A stretch of 64,000 nt of DNA from Hydractinia symbiolongicarpus (lineage: Eukaryota > Cnidaria > Hydrozoa > Anthoathecata > Hydractiniidae): assembly GCF_029227915.1 (NCBI RefSeq), contig NC_079875.1, positions 4,834,001-4,898,000 of the forward strand, given 5' to 3'. Made by a program: the position numbers and the translations under genes. How positions within the stretch are numbered: the first letter of the stretch is position 1; each line of letters starts with the position of its first letter. This document shows, in pieces, positions 1 through 38,500 of the stretch. The notes under the pieces were generated by a model. That model was given only the letters and a program-made list of their open reading frames with translations. It did not search any database and was not told the DNA's origin.

Positions 1-251
1 CAGTCAAATCTGTGTTGACCCTGATAAAATTACTACTTCTTGTTAGGAAACTTTCTTCATATTTAAGAGCTTGTCCAGTATGTATTGTAATATTGTATTG
101 AAAGTTACATCTGTTCAGTATAAGGAAATAGAGAACATTTAATTTATATGTGATGAAAAAAACTTAAGACACTTGATTATTAGAATGATGAGGTATGTAA
201 TGGTCACCTGCCTAAGACGACCACCCTGGAGACGACTGCCATTCTTTTTAG
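1..251 (+). other. MYBBP1A upstream intron (partial)
   Basis: AT-rich sequence before the first recognisable MYBBP1A exon. It ends in a polypyrimidine stretch and AG acceptor at 250-251. No coding exon or other element was recognised here, so the start codon and promoter of the gene must lie outside the window. Confidence 0.6.
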
Positions 252-26687
<26,436 letters not shown>

Positions 26688-27359
26688 ATGTATTTTTTAT
26701 ATAATTTGATAACAACAAATTTATACCTTTTTTGCTTTTCTTTCCTCCTTTGACGTGACCCCCGGATTGTCATTTCTATATTTGAAAGTTTATATGATGG
26801 GGATCAAATGTAAACATCAATCTGTTTAGAAGACACTGTACAGTTGATTTTTTAGTAGTTGTCAGTTGTTTTTTTAAAAATCTACATTGTGTTGTTTTAT
26901 AATTATTTTCTATATAAACTGTTTTCGCTTTTTACTTATTTTTTCGTTTACAAATTTTTCGAACTTTGCTATAGTATGGTCACACTATTATCAATTGGGA
27001 TTGTGGGCGATAGCTAGCATTGCTAGAGATTTTTCCTTACAATTATTGTTGACACGATTAGCTGTGTAATTTTCCTGTGTTTTTTTTTTTCATTCAAACT
27101 AATTTAAGAAGAATTAACTTATTACTAACAATTCTTTCAGTGGTTATAACAACCCTAAAATTTAACAGGTCCTGATAAAAGCATAAATTTTGTTGATATA
27201 TTTAGTTAGGTACACGTACTAAAAAAAATTATAACATTGGAGAGTGATGCTTTCAAGGTGTAAATTGTTGTTTTGGTGAGGGATCCTGATGAATATGTTA
27301 GTGAGTGAAGCTGACAAATGTGAAAAATTTGTTTGATTTGTTACCTTGTTTAAAGCAAG
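26688..27359. other. MYBBP1A-NUDT17 intergenic spacer
   Basis: About 670 bp between the MYBBP1A stop and the NUDT17-like ATG. It must contain the 3' end of one gene and the promoter of the other. No TATA box was obvious; the only clear motif is the YY1-like site at the NUDT17 start. Confidence 0.6.
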
Positions 27360-27367
27360 ATGGCGGC
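27357..27367 (+). promoter_or_regulatory. YY1-like motif at the NUDT17 start codon
   Basis: AAGATGGCGGC matches the extended YY1 consensus exactly and contains the proposed initiator ATG at 27360. Such sites just downstream of transcription starts are typical of TATA-less housekeeping promoters in animals. Use here is inferred. Confidence 0.5.
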
Positions 27368-30300
27368 TTGTGCAAAAACATGGCGACCAAGTGCTTACTA
27401 TGTACAGGATGGTCAATATCTCCAGATACCATTTGATGATGTATGAATTTTTACTTCTTTTTACGTTTTTTTATATAAACAAACCATCCTTAATTTGTCA
27501 TTTCCATTCCATTGAACTTGTCAACTATTAAAGTTTTTGTTATATTTAGTGTATTGTGAATCGTCTGAGAGATAGTACAAGTGATGCAGCCAGAGTGAAA
27601 TATGAATTTAAAGATGGCAGGTTATCATTGGCTTCATCTGCTGGTGGTATTGAATTATTTGTAAGTTTGCTACAACAGATTTATTCAATACCTTGTAATA
27701 CTTTGTAGTTTTGTTGTTAATAATTGTATCTTTCACGTCGGCACAACTAAATTATCCTAAATAACCTAAATTTGGATCCAAAATATTCATTTCCCTAAAA
27801 TCTAAATTTTTTATGCAATTTACCATTGTTTTTCTGCCAAAGTATTTATTTCATTTCAACGTTTCCAAAAAGGATTTATTACTAAATCTTTATATCCTCC
27901 TAAAATTTTAGGCAACTGATAAATTTAGTTTTGAATCAGGTGGTAATAACATTTTCACTGCGACAGGGGACATTTCTTAACGTTTGAAAATTTGTAAGCA
28001 GCCCGCATAAACGTCACATCCGGACTCTCTCTTAATTACGTCATTATTTAAACCATATTTTAATTAAGGTTTTCATTTGTTTTATATGCGAATTTACCGA
28101 TTCACGCATGGATAGATAGAGAGGTTTAGGATGAGAATGATCTCAAAATGTTGAGTATGAAGATATCATGTAATTAAATACAGTAAAAACTCTCTAAGAT
28201 ATCTTCTGTTAATAAAACGCTCGTTACTATTGTAATTCTTTCTATTATAAGCTCTGTTGTCATTTTTTTATTTTCAGTATGCACCGAACTGTCCATTGCC
28301 CACATATATTGATCCATCAGCCAACTTTTAGTTTCCAATACCATGTGTCTTTCCTTCCTTGTTCCACGAGCCTTCGTAGACATCTGTAATAATGAATGTA
28401 TGGATTTACACAATTTAAACTAAATTTGTTATCTTTATTAATTATCTTCTGTGAACGCTCTACTTTAACTCGTCACTTAAAGTTCTTTTTACTATAAGGT
28501 TTATTATCTTTTTTATATTTCAGCATCCACCGAACTGCCCATTAAAAGAGTTTCAAAGTTCAAAACATATTAACAAACAGATTTCGCTTGGTGCTGCTTC
28601 ATTAATTCTCTCAAATGATGGACATATTCTTCTGACACGTCGGCCGAAACATTTACGACTCTTTCCTGGAATATGGGTACCCCCAGTTAAGTATTTTTGT
28701 ACTGTATTCTGTATGCGCTATATAACCTGTATTTTCAAGTTGTTTATCTCTTGCAGGGAATTATTTAACGAGCTTTTAGGGTCTTTTTATATGAGAACAG
28801 GGAAACTGCCCATCGAGTTTCCTGGTAAAGCAGGGTAATATTAACTCGGGTTTATATGTAAATTTGTTATTTTCCATCCCGGTTTTATATGAAGAAAAAT
28901 TAGCGGGAAATTGAAAGTGGCCGGGTGTATATGCAAACAAATATGGCTTCCATCAACAGAAAAAAGAAGATAGCGATACTGTTGATGCTTGAAACAACTG
29001 TGTTATCACTATTAATTATTTCTCAAATTTTTGAACATTACCAGCGTTCCATTATTTCTGACCATTTTAAATATTATTCATTAAAATTATAAAAAAGAAG
29101 ATATATTACGTTATTGATCTCCCACACACTTGAAACAGGATTAAAAGTTAATTTTAGATCATTCTCAATTATAATTTTAGTGAAACCTAATGTTTTCAGC
29201 ATTTCATGGTTTTGTTCTCTTATTACAAATACACTATGATACAAAAACAAATATGTCCATTGGTTTGCAATAATACTGATAATTATTTGCTCCTCTCAAG
29301 CTTACATAAACTTTTTTCATACCTTACCACCGGGTTTTTCTGTTTACATGGACAAATATCCATCTCGTTTGACCGGGATCCCGGATCACTTGCCCGGGAT
29401 CTCGGTTGACCGAGTTTCCCGTTGTAACCGAGGCGAGACGAATATGCATAATATAAACACGATTTTAATTTACAGCGTTCTTCAACAAATATCCGAGATC
29501 TCGGTCATGCGAGATATCTCGGTGGGCCGAGTTTCCTGGTCTCATATAAAAAGGCCCTTAGGTATGTAAAATGCCGTGTAAGCGTTGAAGAAGAAATTTA
29601 AGAGAAGAACAGGTTAAAAAATCAGAAAAATTAGGGAATTCCAAAAACTTTAGGAAAAAAGAGTCATGGAAATTGTCTGAAATTTCTTAAAAATCAGAAA
29701 AAATATTTGATTCAACTTAACTCTAGCAAGGAAATAAATATGTGAATTGTAGTCATCCTGACTAAAGCTTTCTTAAAAAACCTACAAAGATCGTCAGAAA
29801 AAAAGAGTTTAAAATTAGCGAAATTTAACCCAAGGTTCTAACGTACACCCTGTGGCTGTGTTACATCTGTAATGTGGTGGTGGTAGCGGAAGTGACGCAG
29901 TTATGTTACGCCAGAACAAACCATTTCAAACTTATTCCTTAACTTCCGAAAGTTAATAAGGTTTTAATGCTTGTCTAAAAATATCATTGTTTATGTTTGA
30001 TATTCACGTGTTTTTTTTTTTTTTTTTTCTGTAGGTGGTCACGTCGAGAAAGGTGAAAGTGTAAGTATTATTTTTTTCGTATCGTGTTCTGTTATATGAA
30101 CTTCGGTGATAACACCAACGCCACACCGTAATGATAACTTTTGAAATTTAATAGTCATTGCTATTACGCAGAGAGTAATAGCAATAACGTTGTTCTCTGC
30201 GATGGAGAGTGTTTCTTTTGAGTAAGAAAAAACAAATAGCGTGAGAGTATTTTTTTCTTCCCTTGATAAACCTCATTTAGTTATCGTTTTATTTCCCTAT

Positions 30301-31921
30301 GAATTCGTTTCATTTGAAATAAATTTTTGCGATCAAATGACCTAATCTCTGGAATTTCTGGAATTAGTTTTATTATGTAAAATGCGAAATATGGTTTTGC
30401 GATAGAAAGCATTCTAGAAGGTCTAAATTGCAAAATTATTTTTTTGTGCAACATGTTTTGTAATTCCATATCAGGTTGTTAATTTTTTCTCTTATCTTTT
30501 CTTAACTGTTGTATAAAAAAAAAACAATTAGCTACGAATGTTTTTGTTGCTGTTGCAGTTATTGCAAGCATCTGTAAGAGAGTTGAAAGAAGAAACTGGA
30601 ATATGGCTTCATCCAGAGGAATATAAAAGTGATGAATTATGTTTGTTTGAGGTAGTTAAATTTTTATGATTCACGATTAAAGAATTTCTACTCCCATGGC
30701 TTTTTATACTCACAGAAATAAGCGAGGCTGAACTAAAACAAGGGATAATGTAATATGATATTGCTGACAATGCAGGATGAGTGTTTTAAGCAGCATGTTA
30801 ACAACTCACTATATTTTCCATGTTTTTTCCATTATTTCAAATGTTTTCTCCATTATTTCAAATGTTTTCATGTTTTTTCACCATTTGTAATGTTTTCATG
30901 TTTTCTGCATGTTCCTTTGCTGACTTATCATTGTTTTAGTTTATTAGAATAAAATTAACAATTAGATGGTAATTTTATGGTTTTTATCGTTATATTTTCT
31001 GATGCTTGGGATAAAATGAATCTTATTTTTTTGTTATAAATCATGTTTCATAAGTTTGTCATGTTTTTATGTCATTTTTTTTATTTTCTTAGTTACATGC
31101 TTGAACTACTTCATTTAAAATAAATTCTTTTTTTTATAGTCTTGTTATCCGCCATTTTTAAAATGGGGCGACCCAGTTGGCCATCACGTGGTTATTTATT
31201 ATTTACTAAGGACTACACTTAATAAGAATGAACTGGATGAGCGAGTAAAACTGGATGAAAATGAAGTTGATGCTTATGTTTGGTTAACAGAGGCAACAGT
31301 CCAAAATATTGTCACCCAGTCTTATAATGATATTTCTCAACCACTGTGGTGAGTTGATATATGTTAGACAAAACTATGATTGGATGGATTACTCTATCGT
31401 TCTAAAAAGATCATTTCAAAAGTAATAGTGATAATGGCATGCTTATAATATGACAATTCTGTCCACTTTGGATCACTACCAATTACACGAAAAAGAGGTT
31501 CAAGCCGCCTGACACATTTTCTCGAAATTCATTGTCTCCAGATTTTTGAATAAGCAAGACGTCCAGCACATGTACTTTTTTATAGCAACGATTTTGAGAT
31601 TACTTTGCAATCTAAAGAATTTATATTTGGTCTTGCTAAAAATTATAATTTTATGAGTAAAAGACAGAGGACAGGATCTATTTTTAGAAACGTCTATATA
31701 TGTTATATTTATATTCTTTATGACCATTTTTTTTTATGTTTCATTTTGCGGAATTTTTGTTTCTGTTTAGGCAAACGACAGTGAAGGATGGTAAAAAGAT
31801 AAAAGAACATTTTGATTTATCTATACTTACCTTTCAATCAACTGTCAATCAAGATAAAGATATTGAAAGATTGTCAACTGGTACGAAATTTGCTTTAAGA
31901 TGTACTACAGTAAAAAAGTGA
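27360..31921 (+). CDS. NUDT17: NUDT17-like Nudix hydrolase
   Basis: Seven exons: 27360-27440, 27550-27660, 28524-28686, 30035-30060, 30559-30651, 31140-31348 and 31771-31921, totalling 277 residues. Exons 4 and 5 together encode the Nudix box (GHVEKGE, then seven residues, then RELKEETGI), which matches G-x5-E-x7-REUxEExGU with all Mg2+-binding glutamates. The hydrophobic lead-in FPGIWVPP precedes it. The C-terminal ERLSTGTKFAL resembles the STGTKFAL segment that I recall from vertebrate NUDT17. Human NUDT17 is somewhat longer (about 328 residues). Family members hydrolyse nucleoside-diphosphate-linked compounds; some remove mRNA caps in vitro. The exon 3/exon 4 junction keeps frame only if exon 3 ends at 28686, where the donor reads CAG/TTAAGT instead of GT; the nearby GT donor (28686) breaks the frame. 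The gene is otherwise intact. Confidence 0.85.
28174..28332 (+). pseudogene. Tandem-duplicated relic of NUDT17 exon 3 start (possible poison exon)
   Basis: A polypyrimidine tract and AG acceptor at 28277 is followed, in the phase of the real exon 3, by TAT GCA CCG AAC TGT CCA TTG, encoding YAPNCPL (real exon: HPPNCPL), and then a stop at 28329-28331. The preceding intron sequence also matches that before exon 3 (ATCTTCTGTTAA with ACGCTC, then TTCTTTCTATTATAAG against TTCTTTTTACTATAAG). The offset is about 246 bp. Inclusion in the mRNA would truncate the protein before the Nudix box. Confidence 0.65.
28779..29557. mobile_element. TIR element with TTA duplication in NUDT17 intron 3
   Basis: A 779-bp element whose left end GGGTCTTTTTATATGAGAAC and right end (reverse complement GGGCCTTTTTATATGAGACC) match, continuing as AGGGAAACTGCCC against AGGAAACTCGGCCC. 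TTA borders both ends (28776-28778 and 29558-29560). Inside are repeated CCGAGATCTCGG-like palindromes. PIF/Harbinger-like by its 3-bp duplication and GGG termini; non-autonomous, since no transposase is seen. Confidence 0.8.
30157..30185. repeat. 11-bp perfect stem hairpin in NUDT17 intron 4
   Basis: ATTGCTATTAC, loop GCAGAGA, GTAATAGCAAT. The neighbouring word TCTCTGCGATGGAG (about 30194) recurs near 34970, suggesting part of a dispersed repeat. Confidence 0.6.
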
Positions 31922-32481
31922 AGCGTATATATGAGTACGAAGATTACACAGATCTTAAAAAGCAAGATGGTAGCATATTCGGATATGTTGAATTTTTCTC
32001 GGTGTTTTAAATATTTTCCGATATTCAGTTGTAAGGCGAACTGGAGAATTTCGTCCCTGTCTGTTTGTTTTCGGATATTCCCTTGAAGATACATTAATGG
32101 TAGCTACTAATTTTCGCCGATATTTCTTTTTGCGCTTGATTTGCGAAATTTGTACGCGGGAAAAATTATTACCCATACTATTCGCGAAAATTCTGAGAGT
32201 AAAAGATCGCAATCACACAAAGAGGAAAATGCTGACACCAGAAATAGAAAGGTTTGTGGAGCCAAAAAAATGATTAAATAAGATGTCGATAAGTCGATAT
32301 ATATTTTCTTTCAAAAAATATCTAATAACATTTCCGTCATTTGCGAAAATTCATACCGGCGAAATGTAATTCTTTCCACTCGCAAATATGTACCCGCAAA
32401 AATTACTACGCGTTTTTTTCATATAGAAGATTATGTGTTTGTTCAAAAAAATGATCGCACACTCTTTTGGAATTCTTAATA
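31922..32481. other. NUDT17 3' flank with GCGAAAATT-type repeat
   Basis: Contains words such as TTTGCGAAATTTGTACGCGG and TTCGCGAAAATTCTGA that recur in variant form near 23560-23640 and 44230-44480. It looks like a dispersed old repeat; no gene is seen. Confidence 0.45.
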
Positions 32482-33326
32482 CAGTAGAGTCTCCATAACT
32501 CGAACCTCTATTACTCGAACGTCTCCTTAACTCGAACGAATTCGTTGGCACTGTGAAAATTTCCTAATAAACTCTTACAAAAAAACCTCTACTACTCGAA
32601 CCTCCATAACTCAAATGTTCCCTTAAGTCGAACAAATTATTTTGTCCCTTAAAGGTTTTTGACTCCATAACTCGAATTTTGTGGCATTTTGAAAAAACTT
32701 GATAAGTTTTCCTGATTATTTAACTCTTTATCATTTTCATATTTTAATGTTTACGTGTGTTGTGGTCCTTATATTGTTCGAATGCATGATTCGAATGTTT
32801 TGTTTGTGTTTCGAAAGACAACGCTTTCTCAACCAATTTTCAAAAACAGAGTTTCATAGCAATCTGACAATAGTGTCTGCGGCAGGGTCAAAAAGAAGTA
32901 GAGCCGATAACAAGTCCTGTAAAATAAAATACAGTGCCCTCAAAGAGCTTGAAAAAAGGAACTCGCCGTCCTTGAGGACCTAAGCGTTTTCTCGGAATTT
33001 GGGGAAGAAATGTTTGCTTCCCTAAAGGACTTGAATAAAAACATCAAACGGGATTATGATGATACTTGTAAACAATCAATTATAACTGACTTTTTCCAAA
33101 CATTTGAGCAAAGAGCAACTAAAACGCTGAAATAAACGGATGTATTTCACCAACCCAGAACCCTCAATAAGTAAGACTACGTACTTAATATACTGTTTTT
33201 GTTCATCTGGTAAGCAAATAAGGGAAAAATTTTGAAAAAACTTGAAAACCTCTACTACTTGAACGTCTCCTTAACTCGAACAGTTTCCTTTTCCCCCTGG
33301 CCGTTCGAGTTATGGAGACTCTACTG
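32482..33326 (+). mobile_element. Internally deleted pogo/Tigger-type transposon
   Basis: An 845-bp element with 24-bp identical terminal inverted repeats (CAGTAGAGTCTCCATAACTC then GAAC), flanked by TA at 32480-32481 and 33327-33328, as for Tc1/mariner-pogo elements. CTCCATAACTCGAAC-like words recur inside both ends. Two coding remnants survive: at about 32890-32975, a lysine-rich piece containing KIKYSALKELEK, like the CENP-B/pogo N-terminal helix-turn-helix; and at about 33000-33133, a piece ending with KQSIITDFF, which resembles the C-terminal tail of such transposases. The DDE catalytic core is gone, so the element is non-autonomous. Confidence 0.85.
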
Positions 33327-35569
33327 TATTATGAAATTATTTTTTATGATTTATTGAACGTTAAATAGACTAGTATTAAACTGACCTACAATGCACGAAT
33401 AAATTGCTCGGACAAAATAGTTGTCACGGACTTGGACAGTTATTAGCATGAAATTATGTGGGCGTTACCGTTGAGGTTTTTCCTTGAAAAAAAGTATTGT
33501 CCGTAAGTTAGCACCCATTGGATTTGTATATATAATATATATTGTATTAAAAAAAAGAAATTGTAATATTACTTCCATGAATATAGACTTCATGTGATTA
33601 TATAATATGTTGGTAATTGTCACAATTGCCGTTAGAACAAAGTGACTACATACACGCTTCTTTATATAGTGTTTTTTCGTTTCAACCTCAGTATTCTTAA
33701 CTTTTTGACAAATCTTAGCTTTAAGTATTCTTAAAAATATTCTTAAGATAGCTACAGCCGGAAAGCATGTAATTACCCTTAATATGCTTAAAGATGGTTA
33801 AAAAAAATGTGTGAAATTAAAAGAAAATAAACATACAGTATAAGAAATTAAACTTCTAATCAAAATTCGGCTTCACACAAATTTTCATATCTATAACAAA
33901 AAGGTCGAGCCTGGGTATATTCTTAGGATATTCTTAATTTTTAACCCATTTATCAGCCTCGATGTTCCTATAGAGTATATTCTTATAAAATAAAAGCGTG
34001 TATATATTTTATAGAAGATAACAATATTTTTTCACGAGCTTCTCTCTACCTGTATCGCAGTTGTTGGCTTCTTTATCTTCTGTATGAAATTTTGCGCTTT
34101 TAATTGGTTAGTTAAAATGATGCAGCAAAAAAAAAAAAGATAAAATGCTACAACCTATGCGCAGCGCTGTATTTATGCTGCATGGTTCATGCAACATTAA
34201 AAACTGTAGCATGAAATCAAAATAATTTTATTTTGTGCAAGAGTATTTTTTCGTCGAATTAGCTACATTGCATGAATAAAAGAGGAGAAAATATGCCAGT
34301 ACCATGATGCAATTTTGTTAGCGCATGAAAAGATCGCATCGTGGCCCCAGTGCCTAACGATATATGATACACTCAAATCGAATATTAAGTTTCCTCTTAT
34401 GAGTTTCCAGGAAATATTAATTCATTTGTTGCTTAGCAACCAATTTGACTTCAGATTATTTTTACAATAAGCGGACTGGTCACTAAGTTGTTAAAACATT
34501 GTTTGATGGTTCATTTTTGCGATTATGTTGTATTCACTGAATATGCGTTACGCATTTGCTCATCCCGAAGAATTATGCTCAAATTGAGTGGGACTTGCTA
34601 AGTCTTAAAATAATTGAATTACCATAGCAACTGCTCTCCATTGCAAAAATTTCAGTTGAAAATTTCTTTTTTTTTTGCTATTGTTTTGTTGTTATATTTA
34701 TAGCGTCTCTTCGATCTAGCTGAAAGTCTTCAAATTTTTATTTATTTTACATTTTTTAAATGAAAAAAGGACAAAAATATGCAACACTTCTTTGATTCGA
34801 ATGATAAAATGGTTGTTTTTGGTATTGTTCAGTTGCATTATTTAATTCCTTCAAAGAATTCATGAAAGTATATCACTGCAAAAAAAGCCTTTTTCCATCC
34901 GAAACAATATTTAGGCTATAAATTTTTACCAATAAGTTAAAAATCGATGATGTGATAATCAATAATTTCTCTGCGATGGAGTGCATCAAAATCATTCATT
35001 AGGGATGGTTTATAATTTAATTAATGAGTACCTACATCGAGTGTCTACGCTTTCTAATTTTCTTGCGTTAGTTTATGTTACGAATGTTTCGAACTATTTC
35101 GTTTTTGCACACGCGAAATCAAACTTAACCAAGATTGTGTTTTGCAAAAAACGAGCTGAGCAGCTAAAAAATTAGCAGCAAGTGCAGAAGACGAAAAAAT
35201 ATTTACATACAGAAGGCTGCTAAGGAATGCACCTACCCAAATAGCTGCCATATCTTGCAAAACTTTTCTCAGATGCAACATACTTTTGCACATCGGTGGT
35301 AGTACTTAGATTTCCGATATTCACGCATGCATATTGATGGACTATCTCACAGTAATTATTGGTAGAACATAACAGCTATATCCGCCATTTTTAGCATTTG
35401 CAAAGAAGAAGTCTGCTTCATAGCATATTAGATGTGTTCCATCAAATAATACAACGAAAAACAGAGTTTAAATTAGATGTTGTGTGGAGTTGCAACAGGA
35501 TTATAAGGCTGTGTGTACACTATTAAAAAGAGTTTGAGGTGGTATACACACTACCACGGAAAAACTTAT
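33327..35569. other. NUDT17-COUP-TF intergenic spacer
   Basis: AT-rich spacer. Around 33650-34020 ATTCTTAAGATA-like words recur, probably repeat debris. Short ORFs exist on both strands but show no motif or splice logic. The COUP-TF promoter should be in the right part; no core element was recognised. Confidence 0.45.
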
Positions 35570-38500
35570 ATGGCAGCTTGGGTTTCTCCGTTACCTACGA
35601 ACCAACGAAATGGTGTAGCATTACATAGCGCGGTAGGAAGGAGTGTTATTTTCAATTCAGATGTGAAGAACAAACTTGCAAATGTGGAGTGCGCAGTTTG
35701 TGGAGATAAAAGCTCGGGAAAACATTATGGAGTTTTTACTTGCGAAGGTAAAAAAATTTAACCTATTTTTGTAAGTTTCGAAATTCGCACTCTTTATCAC
35801 AAACTTAAATTTAAAACATCCTGCGGACAATCTCGTCCCCGGAGCTTCTTTTTTTAGCTGATATACGTTTCACGGAAAGTGAAGAAGGAACCCTGGAAAC
35901 GAGACTTTCCCTTGCGTTTTATTAGACAACGAAAATATAAAACAAATTAAGAAGCCCTAAGAATTAGGCTTCTCCTTCTAGGTAATCTAATTAAAATATA
36001 TCTTCTGCAGCCTCGTACCTAAAAGCGTATTTATACCGCGGCCGTAATTGGGGGAAAAATAGCAAAAAGATATAATAAAAAGTTCTAAGGGACGTGTCGT
36101 TATCTAAACTTGTGCGATACGTGTCTACAATTTGGCTTTAGAGAACACCCTCGTCCCCAGGGTTTGTTGACCGACGTCAAAGTCGCTATCGTAGCCGGCC
36201 TGGATGTCAAAAAAGCTGGGGACGAAGTTGCTTAGAAAAATAAATTCTGTGAAACTAGGAATAACACAGCAATACCATAAGCGACAATAAATGCTTTTTT
36301 CAAATAAAAAATAAAGACCTGATTTTAGTGTTTATTTGGTACTTCCAGAACTTATTTATACATTGTGAGAGTGTTAAGACTATAAAGGATACTGTACAAA
36401 AGCCAACCTTCTTTCTTTTTGAGTTTTTTTTGTTTTCTGGAAGCGAGTGTTAAGATGTTGTCACATTTAGGCCATCAAAAATTAGGCTCAATGAAAAATT
36501 TATATCTATATTTAAATGTTCGTGATTGGTTTAGAAAATGCCAAAACAATATAATTATATAGTTATAATCAAAAAATAAAAACCAAAGTTGTGGATTGCC
36601 AGGAACCTATTCTTTTATATAAAACGTGTAAAACTTTGTAATAAATGGATAAAATTTATAAATCTTAATTTTGCAAAGACTAATTCCCAGTTAGTGACTT
36701 CCTGATGTAATCGTCGCTCCATATCTCCGTTAGTTCTACTTCTTACTCGCCCCAATTTTCTTCGTCATGGTCGACAAAGTTTGAACCGGTAGCTTCTACG
36801 CAGAATGGAATCCACCGTCACAATTGTTTGTACTTTTGTTAACTTCGTCCTCGTGGCTCTTTTACGGCTATGACATTCTGACCAATGGCTTTATATACGA
36901 GGTTCTACTTGTTATTAATGCCTTATTCTTAGTAATTCTTGCGTATATTTATTTTTGCAAATTCGCGACAAAATCTGTTATTTTTGGATTGTGAAAACTA
37001 CTTTAATGCTTGCATATATTAAGATTATCGTTTGAAGTAGCAGTTGTTGTAGTTGTTGTTGTTCATATTGTCGTTGTTCTTGTTATTGTCGTCGTCCTTG
37101 GTGATTCATTTGATATGTAATATTTTTTTGGATCTTAGGTTGTAAAAGCTTTTTCAAGCGAAGCATTCGACGCAACCTAGCTTATTCATGTCGCGCATAT
37201 CAAAACTGTGCAGTAGATATCAATCATCGAAACCAGTGTCAATTTTGCAGATTGAAAAAATGCGTCAAAGTTGGAATGAGAAAGGACGGTTAGAATTTTG
37301 TTTTATTTTTTGATTGATTGATTAACTGATTGACTTCTTAGCTGTAATACCTTTTAATTGCATCGTTGTGAGGATGTTAAAGGAACGTACTATGCCGTTG
37401 TGTAGGTGTATTGTGTTGGCGAGCGCGTTCTTGCTAAGGTGTACCCATGTCTCAAAAAAAACCCGACAAACTCGGCAAAAGGGTCCTCTTCTTTGTATGA
37501 GGGTCATGGAGTAATTTGATCTTATCAGCGCAGCGCCGGTAGGGAACAAAGGCCTTAGGACGTGTTCGCGGAAGTGCATTTACAAAGTTTTAGAGCGGTA
37601 TGCTGGTAGTAACATCGAACTTTTTGTAAAGCATCATTTAAAAAAAATTAAAGGAGAAGTAAGCGTGTTTCTCATATTCAAGATAATGTAGTGGTGAACA
37701 ATTTATTGGATTGAGGTTAACAGTCAAAGTTAAGAAAGACGTAGGATATTTAAAAGAGTGTTAATTTTTTCTGATATGTGAAAATGTTGGTATTTGTTTT
37801 GTAACAACTTGTTCACAAAGATATATTAACAAGCTATTTAACTAAGTGTGCAAACACACATTGATGTAATGAATAGCCTGGTAATAAAGGAGGTAAATAT
37901 TAGCAGATAAATATTACATATAATGCGACAGTTTAGTACCCAGTCTTCTTTTAATTTTATAATAAACTTCTGATGGAAAAGGGTGACTTACGAGGTTGCA
38001 TTTAAGTGTGATTGTGTAAATGCGTGTACTACATGGAATCATTTCCAGATGTGTGTTTTGTTGGATACATGACAGTTGCATACTTCATAGTGTTTCAGTA
38101 CAGTATACACTCGATGTGTTATGTTTTGTGCTGTTTTTGGTATCTCTTTGATACATACATAACCTGCACCGTTTTGAAGTTCATTTACACATCATGTGGC
38201 CGTCACTGTAAACAAAATTGGTCCTGTTATTTAATTTGATTGTTATTCGGTTGTTCTTACTGTTATTGTCGTCGTTGCCGTTGTTGTCATCGTTGCCGTT
38301 GTTATCGTTACCGTTGTTGTTGTAATTGTCGGCGTTGCTGTCGTTGTTGTCATCGTTCCCGTTGTTGTTGTTGTTGTTGTTGTCGTCGTTGCCGTGGTTG
38401 TTGTTGTTGTCGTTGTTGTTTTTGCCGTAGTTGTCGTTGTTGTTGTCGTTGTTGTTGTTTATATCATACATTTCTTTCATAAGCATAACGCTTCTAAGAA

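Noticed and set aside
28174-28413. 79-codon minus-strand ORF
   Set aside because: It overlaps the duplicated exon relic and has no recognisable domain.
32031-32212. Minus-strand ORFs after NUDT17
   Set aside because: They fall in a GCGAAATT-type dispersed repeat and lack domains.
38181-38486. Asn/Asp-rich and Cys/Arg-rich ORFs
   Set aside because: By-products of GTT/GTC triplet repetition.
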